A DNA stretch of 64,000 nucleotides from Nematostella vectensis. Lineage: Eukaryota > Cnidaria > Anthozoa > Actiniaria > Edwardsiidae. Below, piece after piece: positions 51,342 through 64,000 of this stretch; the first letter of the stretch is position 1, and each line of letters begins with the position of its first letter. The position numbers were made by a program, and so were the translations under genes. The DNA is taken from the NCBI RefSeq assembly GCF_932526225.1, contig NC_064048.1, positions 11,291,665-11,355,664 of the forward strand, given 5' to 3'. The notes below the pieces were generated by a model. That model had not been told where the DNA came from and did no database searches. It worked only from the letters and a program-made list of their open reading frames with translations.

Positions 51342-53047
51342 AATTATCGTAAACCAACTTGACTGCAAAACACTATTAGACATTTCTTTCATGTGACTGC
51401 GAAGTTGACATGTCAACATCTAGAGGGGCTTCACCTAACAAGGAATCATGGGGGACCATGAAAGCACGGTGTCGCGGAAAATTTTCCTGCCCCATTTATC
51501 AGGAACATCTGTGCAGCCGATGCCCTTAGTTGGATGGGGTGCACAGGTGCTTTGGGTATGGCCCTGTAGATGGCACAGTGACCACAAGATGTATCTGAAT
51601 GAAACTGTATACTTATTTAAAATTTTAAAAACATGTGAGTGTTACTTACTTAGTTACAGTAGTTCTTTTGAATATTATTATTTACGTGTATAATTTAGAT
51701 GAGTAATAAATACTTCTCATTTGTCTCGTAGAGCTCGTATCGTTCCTCCTAAATAACAAACAAAATAATGTGTGTTATTATCTTGGTGCAAAGGAATCTA
51801 CAGTAGTTTTGTAATCAAATAATTGTTTTACTATTAACACGCTTGTTCTTTCAACCAGTTTGTTGGTCTCACAAATAGACTTTTAATAAACTTGTATCCC
51901 TCCCCTCTCCACTCATTAAAGGGGCAGCGTCATGGCACTGCGCATGTCTGGAGTCAGTGTTTCTTGTAGGCTTTCAATTGTCTACACACAGTTGAACTTT
52001 AATAGTTGTCAATGCTTTGTTAAAATAATATTCGATATTTTACTGAATGTTTATTGACAGTTTGTGGGCATTTCCTTTGAATTTAAGTCTTCCACATGGA
52101 CCAAAGGCTCTTAGGTCAACATTAGAATTTGACTGAAATTCATTGTGTCCTGGCCGGAGAGCTATTGCAAAGCTCTTCATCACACTGCACTTTTAAGCAT
52201 ATTCTATGTATGCTTCTTTGTACAAAATGTACCCTTCCTAATAAAACATTAAAGATCACATAACTTGTTTACTTCCTCGACTCTTTGCTTTTTATTTTTG
52301 TTCTCTTACTAGGAAAATATCGAATACAAATAATCAGTAAAGCTAGCAAGCTCATTTTGCTAGCTGTATATAATGCATATCAAGCCTGTATCTTTAGTAT
52401 CCTGGATCAGGTAGACGAACCTATGTCACACCACTTTTTTGATGAGTATTATAAAAAAATACTAAAAAACGTTATCTTGAACTGTGTAAAAAAAAAAAAA
52501 AAAAAAAAAAAACCATAGAGAAAAAAAAAAGCCCATTGGCCTGGGATCGAACCCGGCCTAAAGAACAAAACGGAAACCATACATACGGATTACCCAATCG
52601 GTATGGCAGCACAAGGCTTTTACGGAAGGCTGTAAAGAACCCGAAGGCCCCAAGCACCGATATTTCCGGCGAATATGCTGTACAACACTCTTGCAAGGTA
52701 TTCCAACCCGCGCATTAATGGGGAGGACAATAACCAGGATCCCAGGCCTGTAATACGGTTACGCCACGCACAGCTCGCTGAGATATAGGATGAAAAAAAA
52801 TACAGGTCTATGTGGGCGTTTTGGGTCCCTTGGGGGCTCGCTATGTCGGCGTGGCATCGTAACGCACGCGGGCGCATTGTCTTTTATTGTGTACAGAATG
52901 TCTCTGTCGTTTTTTGCTTTACTGTTAGTTTTGCTTTATTTTTATTATTATTTTTTTTTAGTCCTTATATTTGCAGTTCTATGTACAGTATTTGACCATA
53001 GCTATGATAACAATTTTTCAAAATTATTGTAACCAACTATTGTAACC
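51342..53047 (+). repeat. Monomer 31
   Basis: It shares the altered T-rich tract with monomer 30 (near 52923 and 52963). It shares AGCCCATTGG at the left edge of the GC block with monomers 32 and 33. The A-tract is 25 A. Confidence 0.95.
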
Positions 53048-54751
53048 AATTATCGTAAACCAACTTGACTGCAAAACACTATTAGACATTTCTTTCATGT
53101 GACTGCGAAGTTGACATGTCAACATCTAGAGGGGCTTCACCCAACAAGGAATCATGGGGGACCATGAAAGCACGGTGTCGCGGAAAATTTTCCTGCCCCA
53201 TTTATCAGGAACATCTGTGCAGCCGATGCCCTTAGTTGGATGGGGTGCACAGGTGCTTTGGGTATGGCCCTGTAGATGGCACAGTGACCACAAGATGTAT
53301 CTGAATGAAACTGTATACTTATTTAAAATTTTAAAAACATGTGAGTGTTACTTACTTAGTTACAGTAGTTCTTTTGAATATTATTATTTACGTGTATAAT
53401 TTAGATGAGTAATAAATACTTCTCATTTGTCTCGTAGAGCTCGTATCGTTCCTCCTAAATAACAAACAAAATAATGTGTGTTATTATCTTGGTGCAAAGG
53501 AATCTACAGTAGTTTTGTAATCAAATAATTGTTTTACTATTAACACGCTTGTTCTTTCAACCAGTTTGTTGGTCTCACAAATAGACTTTTAATAAACTTG
53601 TATCCCTCCCCTCTCCACTCATTAAAGGGGCAGCGTCATGGCACTGCGCATGTCTGGAGTCAGTGTTTCTTGTAGGCTTTCAATTGTCTACACACAGTTG
53701 AACTTTAATAGTTGTCAATGCTTTGTTAAAATAATATTCGATATTTTACTGAATGTTTATTGACAGTTTGTGGGCATTTCCTTTGAATTTAAGTCTTCCA
53801 CATGGACCAAAGGCTCTTAGGTCAACATTAGAATTTGACTGAAATTCATTGTGTCCTGGCCGGAGAGCTATTGCAAAGCTCTTCATCACACTGCACTTTT
53901 AAGCATATTCTATGTATGCTTCTTTGTACAAAATGTACCCCTCCTAATAAAACATTAAAGATCACATAACTTGTTTACTTCCTCGACTCTTTGCTTTTTA
54001 TTTTTGTTCTCTTACTAGGAAAATATCGAATACAAATAATCAGTAAAGCTAGCAAGCTCATTTTGCTAGCTGTATATAATGCATATCAAGCCTGTATCTT
54101 TAGTATCCTGGATCAGGTAGACGAACCTATGTCACACCACTTTTTTGATGAGTATTATAAAAAAATACTAAAAAACGTTATCTTGAACTGTGTAAAAAAA
54201 AAAAAAAAAAAAAAAACCATAGAGAAAAAAAAAAGCCCATTGGCCTGGGATCGAACCCGGCCTAAAGAACAAAACGGAAACCATACATACGGATTACCCA
54301 ATCGGTATGGCAGCACAAGGCTTTTACGGAAGGCTGTAAAGAACCCGAAGGCCCCAAGCACCTATTTTTCCGGCGAATATGCTGTACAACACTCTTGCAA
54401 GGTATTCCAACCCGCGCATTAATGGGGAGGACAATAACCAGGATCCCAGGCCTGTAATACGGTTACGCCACGCACAGCTCGCTGAGATATAGGATGAAAA
54501 AAAATACAGGTCTATGTGGGCGTTTTGGGTCCCTTGGGGGCTCGCTATGTCGGCGTGGCATCGTAACGCACGCGGGCGCATTGTCTTTTATTGTGTACAG
54601 AATGTCTCTGTCGTTTTTCGCTTTACTTTTAGTTTTGCTTTATTTTTATTATTATTTTTTTTTAGTCTTTTTATTTGCAGTTCTATGTACAGTATTTGAC
54701 CATAGCTATGTTAACAATTTTTCAAAATTATTGTAACCAACTATTGTAACC
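53048..54751 (+). repeat. Monomer 32
   Basis: TTTTCGC near 54619 and ATGTTAAC near 54711 are shared only with monomer 33. CACCTATTTTTCC near 54363 is private and breaks the ATATT/AATAT dyad. The A-tract is 23 A. Confidence 0.95.
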
Positions 54752-56456
54752 AATTATCGCAAACCAACTTGACTGCAAAACACTATTAGACATTTCTTTC
54801 ATGTGACTGCGAAGTTGACATGTCAACATCTAGAGGGGCTTCACCCAACAAGGAATCATGGGGGACCATGAAAGCACGGTGTCGCGGAAAATTTTCCTGC
54901 CCCATTTATCAGGAACATCTGTGCAGCCGATGCCCTTAGTTGGATGGGGTGCACAGGTGCTTTGGGTATGGCCCTGTAGATGGCACAGTGACCACAAGAT
55001 GTATCTGAATGAAACTGTATACTTATTTAAAATTTTAAAAACATGTGAGTGTTACTTACTTAGTTACAGTAGTTCTTTTGAATATTATTATTTACGTGTA
55101 TAATTTAGATGAGTAATAAATACTTCTCATTTGTCTCGTAGAGCTCGTATCGTTCCTCCTAAATAACAAACAAAATAATGTGTGTTATTATCTTGGTGCA
55201 AAGGAATCTACAGTAGTTTTGTAATCAAATAATTGTTTTACTATTAACACGCTTGTTCTTTCAACCAGTTTGTTGGTCTCACAAATAGACTTTTAATAAA
55301 CTTGTATCCCTCCCCTCTCCACTCATTAAAGGGGCAGCGTCATGGCACTGCGCATGTCTGGAGTCAGTGTTTCTTGTAGGCTTTCAATTGTCTACACACA
55401 GTTGAACTTTAATAGTTGTCAATGCTTTGTTAAAATAATATTCGATATTTTACTGAATGTTTATTGACAGTTTGTGGGCATTTCCTTTGAATTTAAGTCT
55501 TCCACATGGACCAAAGGCTCTTAGGTCAACATTAGAATTTGACTGAAATTCATTGTGTCCTGGCCGGAGAGCTATTGCAAAGCTCTTCATCACACTGCAC
55601 TTTTAAGCATATTCTATGTATGCTTCTTTGTACAAAATGTACCCCTCCTAATAAAACATTAAAGATCACATAACTTGTTTACTTCCTCGACTCTTTGCTT
55701 TTTATTTTTGTTCTCTTACTAGGAAAATATCGAATACAAATAATCAGTAAAGCTAGCAAGCTCATTTTGCTAGCTGTATATAATGCATATCAAGCCTGTA
55801 TCTTTAGTATCCTGGATCAGGTAGACGAACCTATGTCACACCACTTTTTTGATGAGTATTATAAAAAAATACTAAAAAACGTTATCTTGAACTGTGTAAA
55901 AAAAAAAAAAAAAAAAAAAAACCATAGAGAAAAAAAAAAGCCCATTGGCCTGGGATCGAACCCGGCCTAAAGAACAAAACGGAAACCATACATACGGATT
56001 ACCCAATCGGTATGGCAGCACAAGGCTTTTACGGAAGGCTGTAAAGAACCCGAAGGCCCCAAGCACCGATATTTCCGGCGAATATGCTGTACAACACTCT
56101 TGCAAGGTATTCCAACCCGCGCATTAATGGGGAGGACAATAACCAGGATCCCAGGCCTGTAATACGGTTACGCCACGCACAGCTCGCTGAGATATAGGAT
56201 GAAAAAAAATACAGGTCTATGTGGGCGTTTTGGGTCCCTTGGGGGCTCGCTATGTCGGCGTGGCATCGTAACGCACGCGGGCGCATTGTCTTTTATTGTG
56301 TACAGAATGTCTCTGTCGTTTTTCGCTTTACTTTTAGTTTTGCTTTATTTTTATTATTATTTTTTTTTAGTCTTTTTATTTGCAGTTCTATGTACAGTAT
56401 TTGACCATAGCTATGTTAACAATTTTTCAAAATTATTGTAACCAACTATTGTAACC
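54752..56456 (+). repeat. Monomer 33
   Basis: This copy is nearly the same as monomer 32 in its right half (AGCCCATTGG, TTTTCGC, ATGTTAAC). It starts with ATCGCAAACC. The A-tract is 24 A. Confidence 0.95.
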
Positions 56457-58158
56457 AATTATCGCAAACCAACTTGACTGCAAAACACTATTAGACATTT
56501 CTTTCATGTGACTGCGAAGTTGACATGTCAACATCTAGAGGGGCTTCACCCAACAAGGAATCATGGGGGACCATGAAAGCACGGTGTCGCGGAAAATTTT
56601 CCTGCCCCATTTATCAGGAACATCTGTGCAGCCGATGCCCTTAGTTGGATGGGGTGCACAGGTGCTTTGGGTATGGCCCTGTAGATGGCACAGTGACCAC
56701 AAGATGTATCTGAATGAAACTGTATACTTATTTAAAATTTTAAAAACATGTGAGTGTTACTTACTTAGTTACAGTAGTTCTTTTGAATATTATTATTTAC
56801 GTGTATAATTTAGATGAGTAATAAATACTTCTCATTTGTCTCGTAGAGCTCGTATCGTTCCTCCTAAATAACAAACAAAATAATGTGTGTTATTATCTTG
56901 GTGCAAAGGAATCTACAGTAGTTTTGTAATCAAATAATTGTTTTACTATTAACACGCTTGTTCTTTCAACCAGTTTGTTGGTCTCACAAATAGACTTTTA
57001 ATAAACTTGTATCCCTCCCCTCTCCACTCATTAAAGGGGCAGCGTCATGGCACTGCGCATGTCTGGAGTCAGTGTTTCTTGTAGGCTTTCAATTGTCTAC
57101 ACACAGTTGAACTTTAATAGTTGTCAATGCTTTGTTAAAATAATATTCGATATTTTACTGAATGTTTATTGACAGTTTGTGGGCAATTCCTTTGAATTTA
57201 AGTCTCCCACATGGACCAAAGGCTCTTAGGTCAACATTAGAATTTGACTGAAATTCATTGTGTCCTTGCCGGAGAGCTATTGCAAAGCTCTTCATCACAC
57301 TGCACTTTTAAGCATATTCTATGTATGCTTCTTTGTACAAAATGTACCCCTCCTAATAAAACATTAAAGATCACATAACTTGTTTACTTCCTCGACTCTT
57401 TGCTTTTTATTTTTGTTCTCTTACTAGGAAAACATCGAATACAAATAATCAGTAAAGCTAGCAAGCTCATTTTGCTAGCTGTATATAATGCATATCAAGC
57501 CTGTATCTTTAGTATCCTGGATAAGGTAGACGAACCTATGTCACACCACTTTTTTGATGAGTATTATAAAAAAATACTAAAAAACGTTATCTTGAACTGT
57601 GTAAAAAAAAAAAAAAAAAAAAAACCATAGAGAAAAAAAAAGGCCATTGGCCTGGGATCGAACCCGGCCTAAAGAACAAAACGGAAACCATACATACGGA
57701 TTACCCAATCGGTATGGCAGCACAAGGCTTTTACGGAAGGCTGTAAAGAACCCGAAGGCCCCAAGCACCGATATTTCCGGCGAATATGCTGTACAACACT
57801 CTTGCAAGGTATTCCAGCCCGCGCATTAATGGGGAGGACAATAACCAGGATCCCAGGCCTGTAATACGGTTACGCCACGCACAGCTCGCTGAGATATAGG
57901 ATGAAAAAAAATACAGGTCTATGTGGGCGTTTTGGGTCCCTTGGGGGCTCGCTATGTCGGCGTGGCATCGTAACGCACGCGGGCGCATTGTCTTTTATTG
58001 TGTACAGAATGTCTCTGTCGTTTTTTGCTTTACTTTTAGTTTTGCTTTATTTTTATTATTATTTTTTTTTAGTCTTTTTATTTGCAGTTCTATGTACAGT
58101 ATTTGACCATAGCTATGATAACAATTTTTCAAAATTATTGTAACCAACTATTGTAACC
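56457..58158 (+). repeat. Monomer 34
   Basis: Private changes are GGCAATTCC near 57185, GTCTCCCAC near 57206, AAACATCG near 57432 and GATAAGGTAG near 57523. CCTTGCCGG near 57267 matches monomer 2. CAGCCCG is at 57817. The A-tract is 22 A. Confidence 0.95.
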
Positions 58159-59299
58159 AATTATCGCAAACCAACTTGACTGCAAAACACTATTAGACAT
58201 TTCTTTCATGTGACTGCGAAGTTGACATGTCAACATCTAGAGGGGCTTCACCCAACAAGGAATCATGGGGGACCATGAAAGCACGGTGTCGCGGAAAATT
58301 TTCCTGCCCCATTTATCAGGAACATCTGTGCAGCCGATGCCCTTAGTTGGATGGGGTGCACAGGTGCTTTGGGTATGGCCCTGTAGATGGCACAGTGACC
58401 ACAAGATGTATCTGAATGAAACTGTATACTTATTTAAAATTTTAAAAACATGTGAGTGTTACTTACTTAGTTACAGTAGTTCTTTTGAATATTATTATTT
58501 ACGTGTATAATTTAGATGAGTAATAAATACTTCTCATTTGTCTCGTAGAGCTCGTATCGTTCCTCCTAAATAACAAACAAAATAATGTGTGTTATTATCT
58601 TGGTGCAAAGGAATCTACAGTAGTTTTGTAATCAAATAATTGTTTTACTATTAACACGCTTGTTCTTTCAACCAGTTTGTTGGTCTCACAAATAGACTTT
58701 TAATAAACTTGTATCCCTCCCCTCTCCACTCATTAAAGGGGCAGCGTCATGGCACTGCGCATGTCTGGAGTCAGTGTTTCTTGTAGGCATTCAATTGTCT
58801 ACACACAGTTGAACTTTAATAGTTGTCAATGCTTTGTTAAAATAATATTCGATATTTTACTGAATGTTTATTGACAGTTCGTGGGCATTTCCTTTGAATT
58901 TAAGTCTTCCACATGGACCAAAGGCTCTTAGGTCAACATTAGAATTTGACTGAAATTCATTGTGTCCTGGCCGGAGAGCTATTGCAAAGCTCTTCATCAC
59001 ACTGCACTTTTAAGCATATTCTATGTATGCTTCTTTGTACAAAATGTACCCCTCCTAATAAAACATTAAAGATCACATAACTTGTTTACTTCCTCGACTT
59101 TTTGCTTTTTATTTTTGTTCTCTTACTAGGGAAATATCGAATACAAATAATCAGTAAAGCTAGCAAGCTCATTTTGCTAGCTGTATATAATGCATATCAA
59201 GCCTGTATCTTTAGTATCCTGGATCAGGTAGACGAACCTATGTCACACCACTTTTTTGATGAGTATTATAAAAAAATACTAAAAAACGTTATCTTGAAC

Positions 59300-59330
<31 letters not shown>

Positions 59331-59863
59331 CCATAGAGAAAAAAAAGGCCATTGGCCTGGGATCGAACCCGGCCTAAAGAACAAAACGGAAACCATACAT
59401 ACGGATTACCCAATCGGTATGGCAGCACAAGGCTTTTACGGAAGGCTGTAAAGAACCCGAAGGCCCCAAGCACCGATATTTCCGGCGAATATGCTGTACA
59501 ACACTCTTGCAAGGTATTCCAACCCGCGCATTAATGGGGAGGACAATAACCAGGATCCCAGGCCTGTAATACGGTTACGCCACGCACAGCTCGCTGAGAT
59601 ATAGGATGAAAAAAAATACAGGTCTATGTGGGCGTTTTGGGTCCCTTGGGGACTCGCTATGTCGGCGTGGCATCGTAACGCACGCGGGCGCATTGTCTTT
59701 TATTGTGTACAGAATGTCTCTGTCGTTTTTTGCTTTACTTTTAGTTTTGCTTTATTTTTATTATTATTTTTTTTTAGTCTTTTTATTTGCAGTTCTATGT
59801 ACAGTATTTGACCATAGCTATGATAACAATTTTTCAAAATTATTGTAACCAACTATTGTAACC
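58159..59863 (+). repeat. Monomer 35
   Basis: It shares the linked variants at 58789, 59100 and 59131 with monomers 27 and 30, but lacks their GTTCAGCC change. Private changes are CAGTTCGTGG near 58880 and GGGGACTCGC near 59652. The A-tract is 26 A. Confidence 0.95.
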
Positions 59864-61004
59864 AATTATCGCAAACCAACTTGACTGCAAAACACTATTA
59901 GACATTTCTTTCATGTGACTGCGAAGTTGACATGTCAACATCTAGAGGGGCTTCACCCAACAAGGAATCATGGGGGACCATGAAAGCACGGTGTCGCGGA
60001 AAATTTTCCTGCCCCATTTATCAGGAACATCTGTGCAGCCGATGCCCTTAGTTGGATGGGGTGCACAGGTGCTTTGGGTATGGCCCTGTAGATGGCACAG
60101 TGACCACAAGATGTATCTGAATGAAACTGTATACTTATTTAAAATTTTAAAAACATGTGAGTGTTACTTACTTAGTTACAGTAGTTCTTTTGAATATTAT
60201 TATTTACGTGTATAATTTAGATGAGTAATAAATACTTCTCATTTGTCTCGTAGAGCTCGTATCGTTCCTCCTAAATAAGAAACAAAATAATGTGTGTTAT
60301 TATCTTGGTGCAAAGGAATCTACAGTAGTTTTGTAATCAAATAATTGTTTTACTATTAACACGCTTGTTCTTTCAACCAGTTTGTTGGTCTCACAAATAG
60401 ACTTTTAATAAACTTGTATCCCTCCCCTCTCCACTCATTAAAGGGGCAGCGTCATGGCACTGCGCATGTCTGGAGTCAGTGTTTCTTGTAGGCTTTCAAT
60501 TGTCTACACACAGTTGAACTTTAATAGTTGTCAATGCTTTGTTAAAATAATATTCGATATTTTACTGAATGTTTATTGACAGTTTGTGGGCATTTCCTTT
60601 GAATTTAAGTCTTCCACATGGACCAAAGGCTCTTAGGTCAACATTAGAATTTGACTGAAATTCATTGTTTCCTGGCCGGAGAGCTATTGCAAAGCTCTTC
60701 ATCACACTGCACTTTTAAGCATATTCTATGTATGCTTCTTTGTACAAAATGTACCCCTCCTAATAAAACATTAAAGATCACATAACTTGTTTACTTCCTC
60801 GACTCTTTGCTTTTTATTTTTGTTCTCTTACTAGGAAAATATCGAATACAAATAATCAGTAAAGCTAGCAAGCTCATTTTGCTAGCTGTATATAATGCAT
60901 ATCAAGCCTGTATCTTTAGTATCCTGGATCAGGTAGACGAACCTATGTCACACCACTTTTTTGATGAGTATTATAAAAAAATACTAAAAAACGTTATCTT
61001 GAAC

Positions 61005-61038
<34 letters not shown>

Positions 61039-61571
61039 CATAGAGAAAAAAAAAAGGCCATTGGCCTGGGATCGAACCCGGCCTAAAGAACAAAACGGAA
61101 ACCATACATACGGATTACCCAATCGGTATGGCAGCACAAGGCTTTTACGGAAGGCTGTAAAGAACCCGAAGGCCCCAAGCACCGATATTTCCGGCGAATA
61201 TGCTGTACAACACTCTTGCAAGGTATTCCAACCCGCGCATTAATGGGGAGGACAATAACCAGGATCCCAGGCCTGTAATACGGTTACGCCACGCACAGCT
61301 CGCTGAGATATAGGATGAAAAAAAATACAGGTCTATGTGGGCGTTTTGGGTCCCTTGGGGGCTCGCTATGTCGGCGTGGCATCGTAACGCACGCGGGCGC
61401 ATTGTCTTTCATTGTGTACAGAATGTCTCTGTCGTTTTTTGCTTTAATTTTAGTTTTGCTTTATTTTTATTATTATTTTTTTTAGTCTTTTTATTTGCAG
61501 TTCTATGTACAGTATTTGACCATAGCTATGATAACAATTTTTCAAAATTATTGTAACCAACTATTGTAACC
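59864..61571 (+). repeat. Monomer 36
   Basis: ATTGTTTCC near 60669 is shared with monomers 12, 20 and 24. Private changes are AATAAGAAAC near 60279, CTTTCATTG near 61390 and GCTTTAATTTT near 61447. The A-tract is 29 A. Confidence 0.95.
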
Positions 61572-62712
61572 AATTATCGCAAACCAACTTGACTGCAAAA
61601 CACTATTAGACATTTCTTTCATGTGACTGCGAAGTTGACATGTCAACATCTAGAGTGGCTTCACCCAACAAGGAATCATGGGGGACCATGAAAGCACGGT
61701 GTCGCGGAAAATTTTCCTGCCCCATTTATCAGGAACATCTGTGCAGCCGATGCCCTTAGTTGGATGGGGTGCACAGGTGCTTTGGGTATGGCCCTGTAGA
61801 TGGCACAGTGACCACAAGATGTATCTGAATGAAACTGTATACTTATTTAAAAATTTAAAAACATGTGAGTGTTACTTACTTAGTTACAGTAGTTCTTTTG
61901 AATATTATTATTTACGTGTATAATTTAGATGAGTAATAAATACTTCTCATTTGTCTCGTAGAGCTCGTATCGTTCCTCCTAAATAACAAACAAAATAATG
62001 TGTGTTATTATCTTGGTGCAAAGGAATCTACAGTAGTTTTGTAATCAAATAATTGTTTTACTATTAACACGCTTGTTCTTTCAACCAGTTTGTTGGTCTC
62101 ACAAATAGACTTTTAATAAACTTGTATCCCTCCCCTCTCCACTCATTAAAGGGGCAGCGTCATGGCACTTCGCATGTCTGGAGTCAGTGTTTCTTGTAGG
62201 CTTTCAATTGTCTACACACAGTTGAACTTTAATAGTTGTCAATGCTTTGTTAAAATAATATTCGATATTTTACTGAATTTTTATTGACAGTTTGTGGGCA
62301 TTTCCTTTGAATTTAAGTCTTCCACATGGACCAAAGGCTCTTAGGTCAGAATTGGAATTTGACTGAAATTCATTGTGTCCTGGCCGGAGAGCTATTGCAA
62401 AGCTCTTCATCACACTGCACTTTTAAGCATATTCTATGTATGCTTCTTTTTACAAAATGTACCCCTCCTAATAAAACATTAAAGATCACATAACTTGTTT
62501 ACTTCCTCGACTTTTTGCTTTTTATTTTTGTTCTCTTACTAGGAAAATATCGAATACAAATAATCAGTAAAGCTAGCAAGCTCATTTTGCTAGCTGTATA
62601 TAATGCATATCAAGCCTGTATCTTTAGTATCCTGGATCAGGTAGACGAACCTATGTCACACCACTTTTTTGATGAGTATTATAAAAAAATACTAAAAAAC
62701 GTTATCTTGAAC

Positions 62713-62753
<41 letters not shown>

Positions 62754-63282
62754 GAGAAAAAAAAAGGCCATTGGCCTGGGATCGAACCCGGCCTAAAGAA
62801 CAAAACGGAAACCATACATACGGATTACCCAATCGGTATGGCAGCACAAGGCTTTTACGGAAGGCTGTAAAGAACCCGAAGGCCCCAAGCACCGATATTT
62901 CCGGCGAATATGCTGTACAACACTCTTGCAAGGTATTCCAACCCGCGCATTAATGGGGAGGACAATAACCAGGATCCCAGGCCTGTAATACGGTTACGCC
63001 ACGCACAGCTCGCTGAGATATAGGATGAAAAAAAATACAGGTCTATGTGGGCGTTTTGGGTCCCTTGGGGGCTCGCTATGTCGGCGTGGCATCGTAACGC
63101 ACGCGGGCGCATTGTCTTTTATTGTGTACAGAATGTCTCTGTCGTTTTTTGCTTTACTTTTAGTTTTGCTTTATTTTTATTATTATTTTTTTTTAGTCTT
63201 TTTATTTGCAGTTCTATGTACAGTATTTGACCATAGCTATGATAACAATTTTTCAAAATTATTGTAACCAACTATTGTAACC
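61572..63282 (+). repeat. Monomer 37
   Basis: It has the longest A-tract (34 A) and several private changes, including AGAGTGGCT near 61656, an altered AT palindrome near 61852, CACTTCGC near 62170, GTCAGAATTGG near 62350 and CTTTTTAC near 62451. The total length is 1711 bp. Confidence 0.95.
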
Positions 63283-64000
63283 AATTATCGCAAACCAACT
63301 TGACTGCAAAACACTATTAGACATTTCTTTCATGTGACTGCGAAGTTGACATGTCAACATCTAGAGGGGCTTCACCCAACAAGGAATCATGGGGGACCAT
63401 GAAAGCACGGTGTCGCGGAAAATTTTCCTGCCCCATTTATCAGGAACATCTGTGCAGCCGATGCCCTTAGTTGGATGGGGTGCACAGGTGCTTTGGGTAT
63501 GGCCCTGTAGATGGCACAGTGACCACAAGATGTATCTGAATGAAACTGTATACTTATTTAAAATTTTAAAAACATGTGAGTGTTACTTACTTAGTTACAG
63601 TAGTTCTTTTGAATATTATTATTTACGTGTATAATTTAGATGAGTAATAAATACTTCTCATTTGTCTCGTAGAGCTCGTATCGTTCCTCCTAAATAACAA
63701 ACAAAATAATGTGTGTTATTATCTTGGTGCAAAGGAATCTACAGTAGTTTTGTAATCAAATAATTGTTTTACTATTAACACGCTTGTTCTTTCAACCAGT
63801 TTGATGGTCTCACAAATAGACTTTTAATAAACTTGTATCCCTCCCCTCTCCACTCATTAAAGGGGCAGCGTCATGGCACTGCGCATGTCTGGAGTCAGTG
63901 TTTCTTGTAGGCTTTCAATTGTCTACACACAGTTGAACTTTAATAGTTGTCAATGCTTTGTTAAAATAATATTCGATATTTTACTGAATGTTTATTGACA
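63283..64000 (+). repeat. Monomer 38 (cut by the window end)
   Basis: This is the first 718 bp of a further copy, truncated by the window and not by a biological boundary. It starts with ATCGCAAACC, has an intact palindrome and open frame, and has a private TTTGATGGTC near 63804. The array therefore continues to the right. Confidence 0.95.

Larger units (their letters stand above)
1..64000 (+). repeat. Head-to-tail tandem array of a ~1.7 kb monomer (macrosatellite)
   Basis: The same sequence recurs from the first base to the last with no intervening unique DNA. The landmark ATG of GGAATCATGGGGG falls at 107, 1810, 3517, 5225, 7128, 8834 and so on to 63389, giving 38 occurrences and 37 intervals. 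All intervals are 1693-1714 bp except one of 1903 bp. All copies have the same orientation. Monomer limits used here start at AATTATCG (landmark ATG minus 106) and are arbitrary, because an array has no natural start. Copy-to-copy differences are few, so the array is young or actively homogenised. Most length variation comes from one A-tract. No family of known tandem genes (rRNA, 5S, histone, snRNA) is recognisable, so I call it a long-monomer satellite or amplified non-coding locus. Confidence 0.98.

Noticed and set aside
1-64000. A CRISPR array or bacterial repeat locus
   Set aside because: The repeat unit is 1.7 kb without spacers, there are no cas genes, and the sequence features are eukaryotic.
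1-64000. A tandem array of rRNA, 5S, histone or snRNA genes
   Set aside because: None of the characteristic conserved sequences or histone proteins can be recognised in either strand of the monomer.

Overview
The window is one uninterrupted head-to-tail tandem array. A monomer of about 1.7 kb repeats 37 times in full and begins a 38th time, always on the same strand, and no unique flanking DNA is present at either end. Spacings measured at a fixed landmark (the ATG in GGAATCATGGGGG) run from 1693 to 1714 bp in 36 of 37 intervals. The exception is 1903 bp, where an internal segment of monomer 4 is duplicated. By eye, monomers differ from the consensus by a handful to about a dozen changes each. 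That indicates recent amplification or active homogenisation, i.e. a long-monomer (macro) satellite or tandemly amplified locus.

The organism looks eukaryotic and probably animal. The DNA is AT-rich, has long A and T tracts, AATAAA hexamers and polypyrimidine-AG sites, and has no operons, Shine-Dalgarno-led genes or bacterial gene families. I cannot name a species.

Within a monomer (reference monomer 14, 22366-24073) the order is: three 13-14 bp TATTGTAACCAA-type subrepeats; a perfect 14-bp palindrome; an 81-codon open frame; a long AT-rich stretch with AATAAA hexamers and a homopyrimidine run; three short hairpins; an A-tract of variable length (16 to 34 A); a GC- and CpG-rich block of about 350 bp that on the minus strand ends in a tRNA T-arm/B-box-like sequence beside an oligo-T run; and a T-rich tract ending in TTTGCAG. 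I find no recognisable protein-coding gene. The open frames recur only because the DNA recurs: they carry nonsense changes, frame changes across the A-tract and mostly amino-acid-altering differences.

The most informative structure lies between monomers. Shared private variants link monomers 3 or 6 units apart much more often than other distances (7/10, 13/16/22, 14/17/23, 15/21, 21/24, 25/28, 26/29, 27/30). This points to an imperfect three-monomer higher-order unit of about 5.1 kb, overlaid by local spread between neighbours (4-6, 30-31, 31-33). One hairpin shows a paired change that restores base pairing (monomer 6, through a G-U-type intermediate in monomers 4 and 5). It is a single case, but it hints at a plus-strand RNA.
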